From DASUMF01 sp040510575 (GTDB lineage: Bacteria; Actinomycetota; Acidimicrobiia; IMCC26256; DASPTH01): DNA of 62,273 nt. The stretch spans positions 1-62,273 of the forward strand of contig JBEVIU010000102.1 in NCBI GenBank assembly GCA_040510575.1, read 5' to 3'. Position 1 is the stretch's first letter, and the number at the start of each line of letters is the position of its first letter. Shown here one piece after another: positions 40,179 to 48,707 of the stretch. Position numbers and translations under genes: made by a program. The notes under the pieces are model-generated. The model was given only the letters and a program-made list of their open reading frames with translations. It was not told the origin of the DNA and did no database searches.

Positions 40179-40997
40179 ATGGCCAAGGACGAGATCGTCG
40201 ACGAACTGATCGTGCGCCCCGGCGACCCCGCGCGCTTGGCGAAGCGCAACGCCGCGAATCGGCTGGGGCTCGCGACCAAGGAAGAAGGCAAGGGCAACGT
40301 CGAGGGTCTGCTGGTGCAGCTCGACGAGCTCCACAACCGACTCTGGGCCGAAGCGCGGCGCAGCGTCGTGCTCGTGCTGCAAGGAATGGACGCGGCGGGC
40401 AAGGACGGCACGATCCGACGGGTGCTCACGGGACTGAACCCCCAGGGGTGCGACGTCGTGAACTTCAAGGAGCCGACGACCCGCGACCTCGCGCACGACT
40501 ACCTCTGGCGAGTCCACGAGGCGTGCCCACCGCGCGGGATCCTCGGCGTGATGAACCGCTCGCACTACGAAGACGTGGTCGTCGCTCGCCTGCTCGGCAT
40601 CGTCGACGACGAGCAGTGCGAACGCCGCTTCCGCCACATCCGCGAGTTCGAGCGCATGCTCACCGACGAGGGCACGTCGGTGGTGAAGGTGTTCCTCCAC
40701 ATCTCGAAGGACGAGCAGCGGGCCCGGCTGCAGGCCCGCATCGACGATCCCGAGAAGAACTGGAAGTTCCGCAGCTCCGACCTCGAGTCTCGAAGCCACT
40801 GGGACGACTACCAACGTCGCTACGACGAGGCGATCAGCGCGACCTCGACGGATTGGGCCCCCTGGTACGTGGTGCCGGGCGACCACAAATGGGTCCGCGA
40901 CGTGGCGGTGGCGACCCTGCTCGTCGACGTGTTCTCGGCGCTCGATCCGAAGATTCCCGACCCGGAGAGTGGCCTCGAAGGCCTGGTGGTGGACTAG
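40179..40997 (+). CDS. Polyphosphate kinase 2 family protein
   Basis: A 272-residue protein from ATG 40179. PPK2 features are the Walker A GMDAAGKDGTIRRVL near residue 69, NRSHYEDVVVARLL, the RFRHIREFERML lid and VFLHISKDEQRARLQARIDDPEKNWKF. PPK2 enzymes transfer phosphate between polyphosphate and nucleotides (ADP, GDP or AMP, by class). The single PPK2 domain suggests class I or III; the exact nucleotide is not read from sequence. Cytoplasmic. Confidence 0.94.
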   Translation: MAKDEIVDELIVRPGDPARLAKRNAANRLGLATKEEGKGNVEGLLVQLDELHNRLWAEARRSVVLVLQGMDAAGKDGTIRRVLTGLNPQGCDVVNFKEPTTRDLAHDYLWRVHEACPPRGILGVMNRSHYEDVVVARLLGIVDDEQCERRFRHIREFERMLTDEGTSVVKVFLHISKDEQRARLQARIDDPEKNWKFRSSDLESRSHWDDYQRRYDEAISATSTDWAPWYVVPGDHKWVRDVAVATLLVDVFSALDPKIPDPESGLEGLVVD

Positions 40998-41061
40998 ACG
41001 CGCGAGAAACTCGGCTGTCGAGTGGTCTCGGCGGCGTCTGATCGGGCAGAATGGTCACTCG

Positions 41062-41730
41062 ATGGACGTCGAGTCGCGTGATTCCGTCTCTCTCAAACCG
41101 GCCGAGCTCGATGAGCTCGGTCAACTGGTTTCTGCCTTGGGGTTGCCGCTGCACGACGAGCAGCTCGACCGCCACGTGGAGCAGTTCCCGCTGATCGCAG
41201 TCGCGTCCGACGACGGCGACGTGCTCGGCTTCCTCTTCGGGTCGCTCGAGCGCATCGGTGGCACCCCGTGCATCCTCTGGGGCCTCGGCGCCGTCCGCCG
41301 TGGCCGTCAGGCCCGCCCCAGCCTCGACGCACTCGTGGCCGAGCTGTACCGCCGGGCCGCCATCTCGTTCCCCGACGAGGACGTCCTCGTCGCGGGCCGC
41401 ATCGCCCACCCGGCCGCCTACTCGCTGTTCGGGGTGCTCGACGACGTGTGTCCGCGTCCCAAGTACGCACCCAACGGTGAAGAGCGGGCCTGGGGTCGTC
41501 GACTCGCCCGCCGCTTCGGGTGTGATGCTCGCTACGACGACCGCACCTTCCGCCTGACTGCCCACGGCGTTCCCGAGCTCGTGCTCGACGCCCGCACGGT
41601 CAAGGCCGGCGGCAAGGTCGCGGTGGAGCTCATCGGCGAGGTCGAGCCGGTCCAGGGCGAAGCGGTGATCGCGTACGGCTGGGCGATGGCCGAGGCGCTC
41701 GCCGACGGCCTTTCCACGCCCCGCAGCTAG
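41062..41730 (+). CDS. GNAT-like uncharacterised protein
   Basis: A 222-residue protein from ATG 41062. The middle (FPLIAVASDDGDVLGFLFGSLERIGGTPCILWGLGAVRRG..LDALVAELYRRAAISFPDEDVLVAGRI) has the strand-loop-helix look of an N-acetyltransferase fold, although the R/Q-x-x-G-x-G/A acetyl-CoA loop is not clean. The C-terminal 100 residues are unrecognised. Its last four bases overlap the DUF255 stop as CTAG. Confidence 0.65.
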   Translation: MDVESRDSVSLKPAELDELGQLVSALGLPLHDEQLDRHVEQFPLIAVASDDGDVLGFLFGSLERIGGTPCILWGLGAVRRGRQARPSLDALVAELYRRAAISFPDEDVLVAGRIAHPAAYSLFGVLDDVCPRPKYAPNGEERAWGRRLARRFGCDARYDDRTFRLTAHGVPELVLDARTVKAGGKVAVELIGEVEPVQGEAVIAYGWAMAEALADGLSTPRS

Positions 41731-43763
41731 TTCAGCTGCGCTCGCAGCTCGGCCGGTTCGCTCACGGGCAGTCCGCACACGAAGTGCTCGCACACGTACG
41801 CGGCCGCGCGCCCGTCGACGAGCCCTCGCCCGGCCAGGAGCGGCGTGAAGGCGTCGCCGGAGCCGGCGGCCGCGATCGCCCGTACGGCTGACGGCAGCAG
41901 TCGGCTCCGCAGCTCGTCGACGAGCGCCTTGTGTGCAGGATCGTCGCCGTCGCCCACGATCGCGATCTCGATCGACGGGTGCACGAGGCGGTCCACTGCG
42001 CGCAGGAGATAGGCGAACGCGGTCGGGTGCTCGCCGATGACGGGTGCGATCATCGAGACCCACCGCTCGGCCAGTTCGCGGTAGGAGTCGTCCCCGGTGA
42101 GGGCGGCCAAGCGCAGCAGCGCATGCGCGGCGAGCGAGTTCTCCGACGGCGTCGCGTTGTCCTCGAAGTCCTTCGGCCGCACGATGAGCGCCTCGGCGTC
42201 GACCCCGGTGGTGAAGAACCCGCCGTGCTCGTCGTCGGCGAACAGAGACACGAGCGCGGCGGCCACGGTGCGCGCTTCGTCGAGCCACGCGATGTCGTCG
42301 ACCTCCGCCAACGTGATCATGGCTTCGAGCAGCGCCGCGTGATCCTCTGCGTACGCGAGGATCTGCGCGCGACCGCCTTGCCACGAACGGAGCAGACGAC
42401 CGTCGTCGCGCCGGAGCTCCTGGACGAGGAAGCGTGCGTTCGTACGCGCCGCGTCCATCCAGTCGGCACGCTCCAGCACGAACGCGGCTTCGGCGAGCGC
42501 GTCGAGGAACAGCGCGTTCCACCCGAGCAGCACCTTGTCGTCGAGCCCGGGCCGAACCCGCGCATCACGCACGGCGAGGAGGCGGGGAAGTGCGCGCGCC
42601 ACGGCCGGCGGTCGATCTTCGTCGCGATGCACGACGTGCAGGATGTTGCCACGGAAGCCGGTGTGCGGATCTTCGAAGTTGCCGTCGTCGGTGACACCGA
42701 AGTAGCGGATCACCTCGTCGGTGTCCTCGCCACACACCTCGCGGATCTCCGCCATCGACCAGCAGTAGAACTTGCCCTCCACGCCTTCGGAGTCGGCATC
42801 CTCGGCGGAGAAGAAGCCGCCATCGGGATGACGGAGGTCGCGCAGCACGTAGGTGACGATCTCCTCCGCGACGCGCCGGTCGCGGACCTCGCCGGTGACG
42901 AGCCATCCGTGCAGATAGGCCCGGAGCAGGAGCGCCTGGTCGTAGAGCATCTTCTCGAAGTGGGGCACGAGCCAGTACGCGTCGACGGAGTAGCGGTGGA
43001 AACCGCCCCCGACCTGGTCGTACATGCCGCCCGCCGCCATGGCATCGAGCGAGACCCTGACCGTGTCGAGCGTCTCCTCGTTCGGACGGCGAGCGAGCGT
43101 CGCGAGCAGGAACGTGAGCGTCATGGCCTGCGGGAACTTCGGCGCGCCACCGAAGCCACCGAAACGCGGATCGAAGCGCGCACGCGTCGACGCAACCGCC
43201 AAGTCGAGCACCGCGGGATCGATCGGCGCGCTGGTCCCCGCGGGATCGGATCCCACTCCGATCGCGTTCCCGCGCGAGATCGCGTCGGTCAGTGAGCCAG
43301 CCTGTTCCAGCAGGTCGCTCCGGCGTTCGTGCCAGGCCTCGTCGACCGCTTCCATCACCCGGACGAACCCGGGCATCCCCTGGCGATCCGTGCTCGGGTA
43401 GTAGGTGCCCCCGAAGAACGGCCGGCCGTCGGGGGCGAGGAACATCGTCATCGGCCACCCGCCGTGGCCGGACAGGGTCTGGACCGCTTGCATGTAGATG
43501 GCGTCGACGTCGGGGCGCTCCTCGCGGTCGACCTTCACGTTCACGAACCGCTCGTTCATGACCGCTGCGATGTCGGGGTTCTCGAACGACTCGTGGGCCA
43601 TCACGTGGCACCAGTGGCACGCCGAGTAACCGATCGACAGGAGGATGGGCTTGTCCTCAGCCCGGGCACGCGTGAACGCTTCTTCACCCCACGGGTACCA
43701 GTCGACCGGGTTCTCCGCGTGTTGGCGCAGGTACGGACTGGTCTCTCCCGCGAGTCGGTTCAC
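41727..43763 (-). CDS. Thioredoxin-domain (DUF255, YyaL/SPATA20-like) protein
   Basis: A 678-residue protein from GTG 43763, matching YyaL length. The N-terminus has NRLAGETSPYLRQHAENPVDWYPWGEEAF and the thioredoxin-like motif ACHWCHVMAHESFE (CHWC). LSGHGGWPMTMFLAPDGRPFFGGTYYP, GGMYDQVGGGFHRYSVDAYWLVPHFEKMLYDQALLL and DDKVLLGWNALFLDALAEAA follow; the last part is an (alpha/alpha)6 barrel of the glycosidase or epimerase type. Function is not known; a redox or carbohydrate-modifying role is guessed for the family. Confidence 0.95.
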   Translation of the reverse strand: MNRLAGETSPYLRQHAENPVDWYPWGEEAFTRARAEDKPILLSIGYSACHWCHVMAHESFENPDIAAVMNERFVNVKVDREERPDVDAIYMQAVQTLSGHGGWPMTMFLAPDGRPFFGGTYYPSTDRQGMPGFVRVMEAVDEAWHERRSDLLEQAGSLTDAISRGNAIGVGSDPAGTSAPIDPAVLDLAVASTRARFDPRFGGFGGAPKFPQAMTLTFLLATLARRPNEETLDTVRVSLDAMAAGGMYDQVGGGFHRYSVDAYWLVPHFEKMLYDQALLLRAYLHGWLVTGEVRDRRVAEEIVTYVLRDLRHPDGGFFSAEDADSEGVEGKFYCWSMAEIREVCGEDTDEVIRYFGVTDDGNFEDPHTGFRGNILHVVHRDEDRPPAVARALPRLLAVRDARVRPGLDDKVLLGWNALFLDALAEAAFVLERADWMDAARTNARFLVQELRRDDGRLLRSWQGGRAQILAYAEDHAALLEAMITLAEVDDIAWLDEARTVAAALVSLFADDEHGGFFTTGVDAEALIVRPKDFEDNATPSENSLAAHALLRLAALTGDDSYRELAERWVSMIAPVIGEHPTAFAYLLRAVDRLVHPSIEIAIVGDGDDPAHKALVDELRSRLLPSAVRAIAAAGSGDAFTPLLAGRGLVDGRAAAYVCEHFVCGLPVSEPAELRAQLN

Positions 43764-43820
43764 CCGTCGCAGGCTAGGTGGACGTGTGCCTTCTGTGGCG
43801 AGCGTCCTAGCCTTCGCGCG

Positions 43821-44486
43821 ATGGAGACACGACGACGCTCTCAGTACACCGACGCCGCGATCGACACCTATGCGGGAGAGCACTCGACCGGGCCCGACGA
43901 CGTGCAACGGCGACTCCAGGCGACCACCAAGGAGAACACGGGCTGGGCCGTCGCGATGCAGATCGGCGACGACCAAGCGGTGCTGATGGAGATGATCGTG
44001 CGGGCCATGGGTGCGCGCCGGGCGGTCGAGATCGGCACGTTCACCGGCTACTCGTCGCTCGCGATCGCTCGGGGCATCGGGCCTGAGGGTCGGCTCCTGT
44101 GCTGCGACGTGAGCGAGGAGTGGACGGCGATGGCGCGCACCGCGTGGGACGAGGCGGGGGTTGCCGACCGCATCGAGCTGAAGATCGGCCCTGCGATCGA
44201 CACCCTGCGCGCGCTGCCGCTCGAGGAGCAGTTCGACTTCGCGTTCATCGACGCAGACAAGACGGGGTACCCCGCGTACTACGACGAGATCCTCCCGCGC
44301 CTGCGCGTCGGAGGCCTGATCCTGATCGACAACACGCTGCAAGGTGGCCGCGTCATCGACGACACCGTCGACGACGAGAACGTCACCGCGATCCGCGGAC
44401 TCAACGATGCCATCGCGCGCGACGAGCGGGTGAAGGTTGTGCTGCTGCCGATCGGCGACGGCGTCAGCGTGGTGCAGAAGCAGTAG
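43821..44486 (+). CDS. O-methyltransferase family 3 (COMT-like)
   Basis: A 221-residue enzyme from ATG 43821. SAM motif VEIGTFTGYSSLAIARGIGPEG near residue 75, then CCDVSEEWTAMARTAWDEAGVADRIELKIGPAIDTL and FDFAFIDADKTGYPAYYDEILPRLRVGGLILIDNTLQGGRV, whose Asp and Asn residues bind the divalent metal in this family. It methylates catechol-type or caffeoyl-CoA-like substrates; the native one is unknown. The 3' end overlaps the acyl-CoA ligase gene by 23 bases, tail to tail. Confidence 0.94.
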   Translation: METRRRSQYTDAAIDTYAGEHSTGPDDVQRRLQATTKENTGWAVAMQIGDDQAVLMEMIVRAMGARRAVEIGTFTGYSSLAIARGIGPEGRLLCCDVSEEWTAMARTAWDEAGVADRIELKIGPAIDTLRALPLEEQFDFAFIDADKTGYPAYYDEILPRLRVGGLILIDNTLQGGRVIDDTVDDENVTAIRGLNDAIARDERVKVVLLPIGDGVSVVQKQ

Positions 44487-46095
44487 GCCCGTTCGCGGCG
44501 GCGTCGGCCTGGCGCCGCGCCCAGCGATAGTCGGGTTTGCCCGACGGCGACCGCATGATCGCGTCGACGAGCACGAGTCCGCGCGGGATCTTGTAGGGCG
44601 CGAGGTGGCCGTGCACGTGCGCGGCCAGTGGCTCGAGCGTGACCGTCGCCCCGATGCGAGGTTGCACCACCGCGACGACACGCTCACCCCAACGTTCGTC
44701 GGGCACGCCGACGACCACCGCGTCGAACACGTCGTCGTGGGACTTCAGCGCAGCTTCGACCTCTTCGGGGTACACCTTCTCGCCGCCGGTGTTGATCGAG
44801 ACGGATCCGCGGCCGAGCACCGTGATGGAGCCGTCGGCCTCGATGCGGGCGTGGTCGCCGGGAACCGACCAACGGATGCCGTCGACCACGGGGAACGTCT
44901 CGGCGGTCTTCACGGGGTCCTTGTAGTACCCGATCGGCACGCGGCCCCGGCGCGCCAGTTTGCCGACGACTCCCACCGCGGCCGGACGCAGGTCGTCGTC
45001 GAGGACGGTGGTCTCGTCGTTGAGGTGGAAACGGGGTGGACCCTGGGTGGTGCTGCCCGGCGCGGTGACCATCGCGCCCTGACCGCCCGACTCCGACGAG
45101 CCGAACCCGTCGATGAGGATCGTCTCGGGAAGCGCTTCGACCCACGCCGTCTTCACGGTGGGTGAGAGGACCGCGCCACCCGAGAGCACGGCGCTGAGCG
45201 ACGAGGTGTCGGGACGCGGCTCGAGCCGGGTGATCGTCTCCACGAGCGGGCGGGCGAACGCGTCGCCGACGATGACGAGAAAGCTCACCCGCTCACGCTC
45301 GACGAGACGCCAGAGCTGTTCCGGGTCGAAGCGGTGCTCAGCCGACATGACGACCGTGCCCCCGCCGAACAGGGTGTTCACCGCGAACCAGTGCGCGGTG
45401 CCGTGCATGAAGGGGCACGCGGGCAGGCAACGTCGCTTGGCGTCGAGGTTGCCGGTGATCTGCTCGGGGCTCGTGATCGGGTCGCCGCCGATCCCACCGC
45501 CGCCGAAGCCGGCGAAGAAGATGTCCTCGGCTCGCCACATCACGCCCTTGGGCTTCCCGGTCGTGCCGCCCGTGTAGAGGATGTAGAGGTCGTCGGCGGA
45601 GCGGGGCCCGAAGTCGCGGATCGGCGACGCGGCGCCGAGCGCGGCCTCGTACTCGGTGGCGTCGAGGGTGACGAGGTCGGCGCTCACGGCCGGGGAGTCG
45701 TCGTCGACGACGAGGTAGCGCACGAGGAGTGGAAGCTCCTGGTGGATGGTGGCGAGCTTCGGCGCGAACTCGCGGTGGAAGACGACTGCTTTGGCGTCGG
45801 CATCGTCGAGGAGGTAGCGCAACTCGTCCTCGACGTATCGGTAGTTCACGTTCACGGGCACGGCACGCAGCTTGAACGCAGCGAGCATCGCCTCGAGATA
45901 CTCGGTGCCGTTGTAGAGGTACAGCGCGACGTGATCACCCGGACCGACGCCGTGGGCAGCGAGGTCGTGGGCAAGCTGGTTGGCTCGTGCTTCGAGCTCG
46001 AGGTAGCTCAGCCGACGGTCGCCACACACCAGTGCCTCGCGCTCCGGGTTCGCGTCGGCGACGGCCTCCCAGAGGTCGGCGAGGTTGAACTCCAT
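44464..46095 (-). CDS. Acyl-CoA synthetase (FadD-like AMP-forming ligase)
   Basis: A 543-residue ANL enzyme from ATG 46095. The AMP-binding motif is YILYTGGTTGKPKGVMW near residue 175; A5 is DGFGSSESGGQGA; A8 is GRGSVSINTGGEKVYPEEVEAAL, and the catalytic Lys lies in RSPSGKPDYRWA near the end. It activates a medium or long carboxylic acid to its CoA ester; steroid side chains are processed by relatives in actinobacteria, but the substrate is not readable. Next to the SDR gene on the same strand. Confidence 0.94.
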   Translation of the reverse strand: MEFNLADLWEAVADANPEREALVCGDRRLSYLELEARANQLAHDLAAHGVGPGDHVALYLYNGTEYLEAMLAAFKLRAVPVNVNYRYVEDELRYLLDDADAKAVVFHREFAPKLATIHQELPLLVRYLVVDDDSPAVSADLVTLDATEYEAALGAASPIRDFGPRSADDLYILYTGGTTGKPKGVMWRAEDIFFAGFGGGGIGGDPITSPEQITGNLDAKRRCLPACPFMHGTAHWFAVNTLFGGGTVVMSAEHRFDPEQLWRLVERERVSFLVIVGDAFARPLVETITRLEPRPDTSSLSAVLSGGAVLSPTVKTAWVEALPETILIDGFGSSESGGQGAMVTAPGSTTQGPPRFHLNDETTVLDDDLRPAAVGVVGKLARRGRVPIGYYKDPVKTAETFPVVDGIRWSVPGDHARIEADGSITVLGRGSVSINTGGEKVYPEEVEAALKSHDDVFDAVVVGVPDERWGERVVAVVQPRIGATVTLEPLAAHVHGHLAPYKIPRGLVLVDAIMRSPSGKPDYRWARRQADAAANGPTASAPR

Positions 46096-46134
46096 GAGCG
46101 CGTGAACCTAGCCCTGGTTCCTCAGCGAAAGCCC

Positions 46135-46176
46135 GATCAGAAGAAGCCTGATCAGAAGAAGCCTGATCAGAAGAAG
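46135..46176. repeat. Three tandem 15-base units covering the SDR stop codon
   Basis: The unit GATCAGAAGAAGCCT occurs at 46135 and 46150, and as a 12-base partial at 46165. On the minus strand it reads TTCTTCTGATC, so the Phe-Phe-stop end of the SDR is repeated twice more beyond its own stop. Slippage or unequal crossover is the likely cause. Confidence 0.8.
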
Positions 46177-46970
46177 TCGGTACCGCCGTCGACGGGGATC
46201 GTGGCGCCGACCACGAAGCTCGACAGCTCCGAGCACAGGAACACGACCACGGGTGCGACCTCCTCGGGGAGACCGACCCGCCCGATGTCGTTCGACGCGC
46301 CGTAGTCGCGGCGGATGGCCTCGTACGCGGCTTCGAGCGGGCCTTCGGGCAGTCCGGCGAGATCGGTGCCCACGAGGTACGACGCGAGCGTCGGTGACAT
46401 CACCGTGCCCGGTGCGACGGTGTTCACGATGATGCCTTCGGGGGCCAGGGCGCGCGACAGGTTCTTCGATGCGCTCGCCATCGCGGCCTTGGCCGCGGTG
46501 AAGCCGATGAGGTTCGGGCTCTGGTGGCGGATCGCCGACGCGGCGACGTTCACGATGCGCGCCACGGTGGCCTTGCGCAGCAGTGGGAGCGCCGCACGGG
46601 TCGTACGCACCATCGTGAGCACGCCGAGCTCGAACTCGGTGAGCCACTCGGCGTCGGTGAGATCGTCGAGACCGCCGACCGGGGCCGGCCCGACGGTGTT
46701 CACCAGCGCGTGGCACTCGCCCCAGCGTTCGTCGAGGAACGTGAAGGCAGCCTCGACCTCGCCGGTGGCGAGCAGATTGCACTCGAGGCCGATGGCGTCG
46801 GCGGCGCCCGCGGCGATCAGCTCTTCTTCGGTCTCGCGCAGGTCCTTCGGGGTGCGCGCGAGCACGGCGACCCGGCACCCTTCGGCAGCCAACATCAACG
46901 CCGACGCACGGCCGACGCCCCGAGTTCCACCCGCGACCACCGCGGCGCGACCGGTGAGTCCGAGATCCAT
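46167..46970 (-). CDS. SDR-family oxidoreductase lacking the catalytic Tyr
   Basis: A 267-residue protein from ATG 46970. The Rossmann motif is VVAGGTRGVGRASALMLAAEG near residues 11-31; LVNTVGPAPVGG replaces the usual NNAG. Ser is in IVNVAASAIR, but the YxxxK motif reads FTAAK (Phe in place of Tyr, TTC codon). The C-terminus ends PVDGGTDFF. So it may be catalytically altered, may use another Tyr, or may act with a partner. It follows the peptidase gene by two bases. Confidence 0.9.
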   Translation of the reverse strand: MDLGLTGRAAVVAGGTRGVGRASALMLAAEGCRVAVLARTPKDLRETEEELIAAGAADAIGLECNLLATGEVEAAFTFLDERWGECHALVNTVGPAPVGGLDDLTDAEWLTEFELGVLTMVRTTRAALPLLRKATVARIVNVAASAIRHQSPNLIGFTAAKAAMASASKNLSRALAPEGIIVNTVAPGTVMSPTLASYLVGTDLAGLPEGPLEAAYEAIRRDYGASNDIGRVGLPEEVAPVVVFLCSELSSFVVGATIPVDGGTDFF

Positions 46971-46972
46971 CG

Positions 46973-48550
46973 CTACGCGCGCAGCTGCTGCGCGAACGCG
47001 GCCGCGCTCAAGGGTGCGCCGGTGGCGTCGGTGACGAGCTGATCCCAGCGCTTCGATGCGCCAGGCGCGAAGACCTCGCGGACCATGAGCTCGCCGGCGC
47101 GCTCGGTGTCGACCATGCCACCCACCCGCTCGACGAGCGTGGCGTGCAATTGCGACGCGAACAACTCCCCGTAGAGGTAGTTCTGGTAGTAGACGGGCGC
47201 GACCGCGAGGTGGATCTTGGCCGCCCAGTCGGGCGCGTGACGATCGTCGGGCCGCGCCACCAGCTGGAAGCGCTCCACCAGATCCCACCACAGCGTGTCG
47301 AGGTCGGCGTCGGGATCCGCGTAGAGCGATCGTTCGAAGGTGGTCATCACCAGCACCCAGCGGGCGAACACGAGCAGCGCTGCGCGTTGCGCCGTCGCGA
47401 GGTCGGCGCGCAGCTGCTCGGCCGTGGCGGGATCGACCGCCGCCACCGTGACCAGCCATTCCTCTTCGCGTGGCAGACGGCCCATGAGCATCGCGATGCC
47501 CTCGGTGGTGAGGGCGTGGCTCGCGCCGCGGAGCAGCCACGGCAGCGACCGGTCGCATTCGCGGTCGTAGATCGCGTGGCCGAACTCGTGGAGCATCGTG
47601 TCCATCCAGCGCTCGCTCGGCTCGACGTTGCACAAGACCCGGACATCGCCGGCGCGATCGATGTCGATGCAGAACGCATGCTGGCTCTTGCCGTCGCGCG
47701 CGTACAGGTCGCTGTGCGAGAAGACAGGACGCACGTCGAGGCCGAGCCCGTCGTAGGTGCGCAACGTCAGCGCTTCGAGGTCGGCGTCGGTGAAGAGGTG
47801 ATCGAGCGCGACCGCACCGTCGGTCGGGGGGCTCTGGAAGAACGGATCGTCGAAGTGCCAGGGGCGGAGCTCGTCGCTCGGGCAGCCGAAGCGCGCCGCG
47901 AGGGCCTGATCCAGTTCTGCCTTCCACACGCGGAAGGGTTCGGCGGTCGCGTGGTCGACCTCGTCGAGGGTCGCGAAGAGGCGTTCCTCATCGAGCTCAC
48001 TCGTGGCCAGGGCGAGGGCGAAGTGGTCGCGGTACCCGAGGCTCTGCGCCGCTTCGTTGCGACGCCGTGCGAGCTCTCGCACCTGGTCGGCGACCTCCGG
48101 CCCGATCGCCTTCGACGCCTCCCAGGCGTTGCGTCGCGTCGCGGTGTCGTCGCTGGTGCGGAGGATCTCCGCGATCTGGTTGTCGTCGACCCGCCGGCCA
48201 TCGATCGTGCCGCGGAACGAGTTGAAGGTCGACTCCACCTGGGTCTCGAGCTCGACGATGGCGCGCCGGAGCTCGACGGGCACCTGGTGCGGCACGAAGG
48301 CGTCGTGCAACAGGTCGAGCTGACGGGCGAGCAGCGGATCGCCCGGACTGAGGTCCCGCGCGGCACGGAGCTCCGCGAACACGTCGGGGTCGGACAGGTA
48401 CTCGCGGCGAGCGAGCTCGGCATCGGTGCGTCGGGCATCGGCCTCGGGTGAGGCGTCGGTGTTCGAGACCCACCACGACTCCGCGAGCTCGATCTCGAGT
48501 GGCCGCAGCTCCGCTTCGAGGTCGGCCACGAGCTGCTCGGCGGTGCGCAT
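46973..48550 (-). CDS. M2/M3-type zinc metallopeptidase
   Basis: A 525-residue protein from ATG 48550. MDTMLHEFGHAIYDRECD carries the HExxH zinc site, and ASHALTTEGIAMLMGRLP supplies the third ligand Glu, in the spacing of M2 (ACE-like) and M3 (oligopeptidase) enzymes. The long helical N-terminus (VSNTDASPEADARRTDAELARREYL) recalls M2-type sequences. It lacks a signal peptide, so an intracellular oligopeptidase is likely. Two bases separate its stop from the SDR start, so it heads a peptidase-SDR operon. Confidence 0.9.
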   Translation of the reverse strand: MRTAEQLVADLEAELRPLEIELAESWWVSNTDASPEADARRTDAELARREYLSDPDVFAELRAARDLSPGDPLLARQLDLLHDAFVPHQVPVELRRAIVELETQVESTFNSFRGTIDGRRVDDNQIAEILRTSDDTATRRNAWEASKAIGPEVADQVRELARRRNEAAQSLGYRDHFALALATSELDEERLFATLDEVDHATAEPFRVWKAELDQALAARFGCPSDELRPWHFDDPFFQSPPTDGAVALDHLFTDADLEALTLRTYDGLGLDVRPVFSHSDLYARDGKSQHAFCIDIDRAGDVRVLCNVEPSERWMDTMLHEFGHAIYDRECDRSLPWLLRGASHALTTEGIAMLMGRLPREEEWLVTVAAVDPATAEQLRADLATAQRAALLVFARWVLVMTTFERSLYADPDADLDTLWWDLVERFQLVARPDDRHAPDWAAKIHLAVAPVYYQNYLYGELFASQLHATLVERVGGMVDTERAGELMVREVFAPGASKRWDQLVTDATGAPLSAAAFAQQLRA

Positions 48551-48707
48551 GCGCGGAGTCTACGGAGGGTGCCTCTCGTCTCGCTGGGCGCGAGGGTCGG
48601 TTCGTGGCGTTGCTGCCGCGTGAATTCGATGGTGAGGTGCAGCGCCGCGCCGGGTGTCGCTCGTAGGCTCCCGTCGTCGTTGTCGAGCAGTGGGAGAAGC
48701 AACCTCG

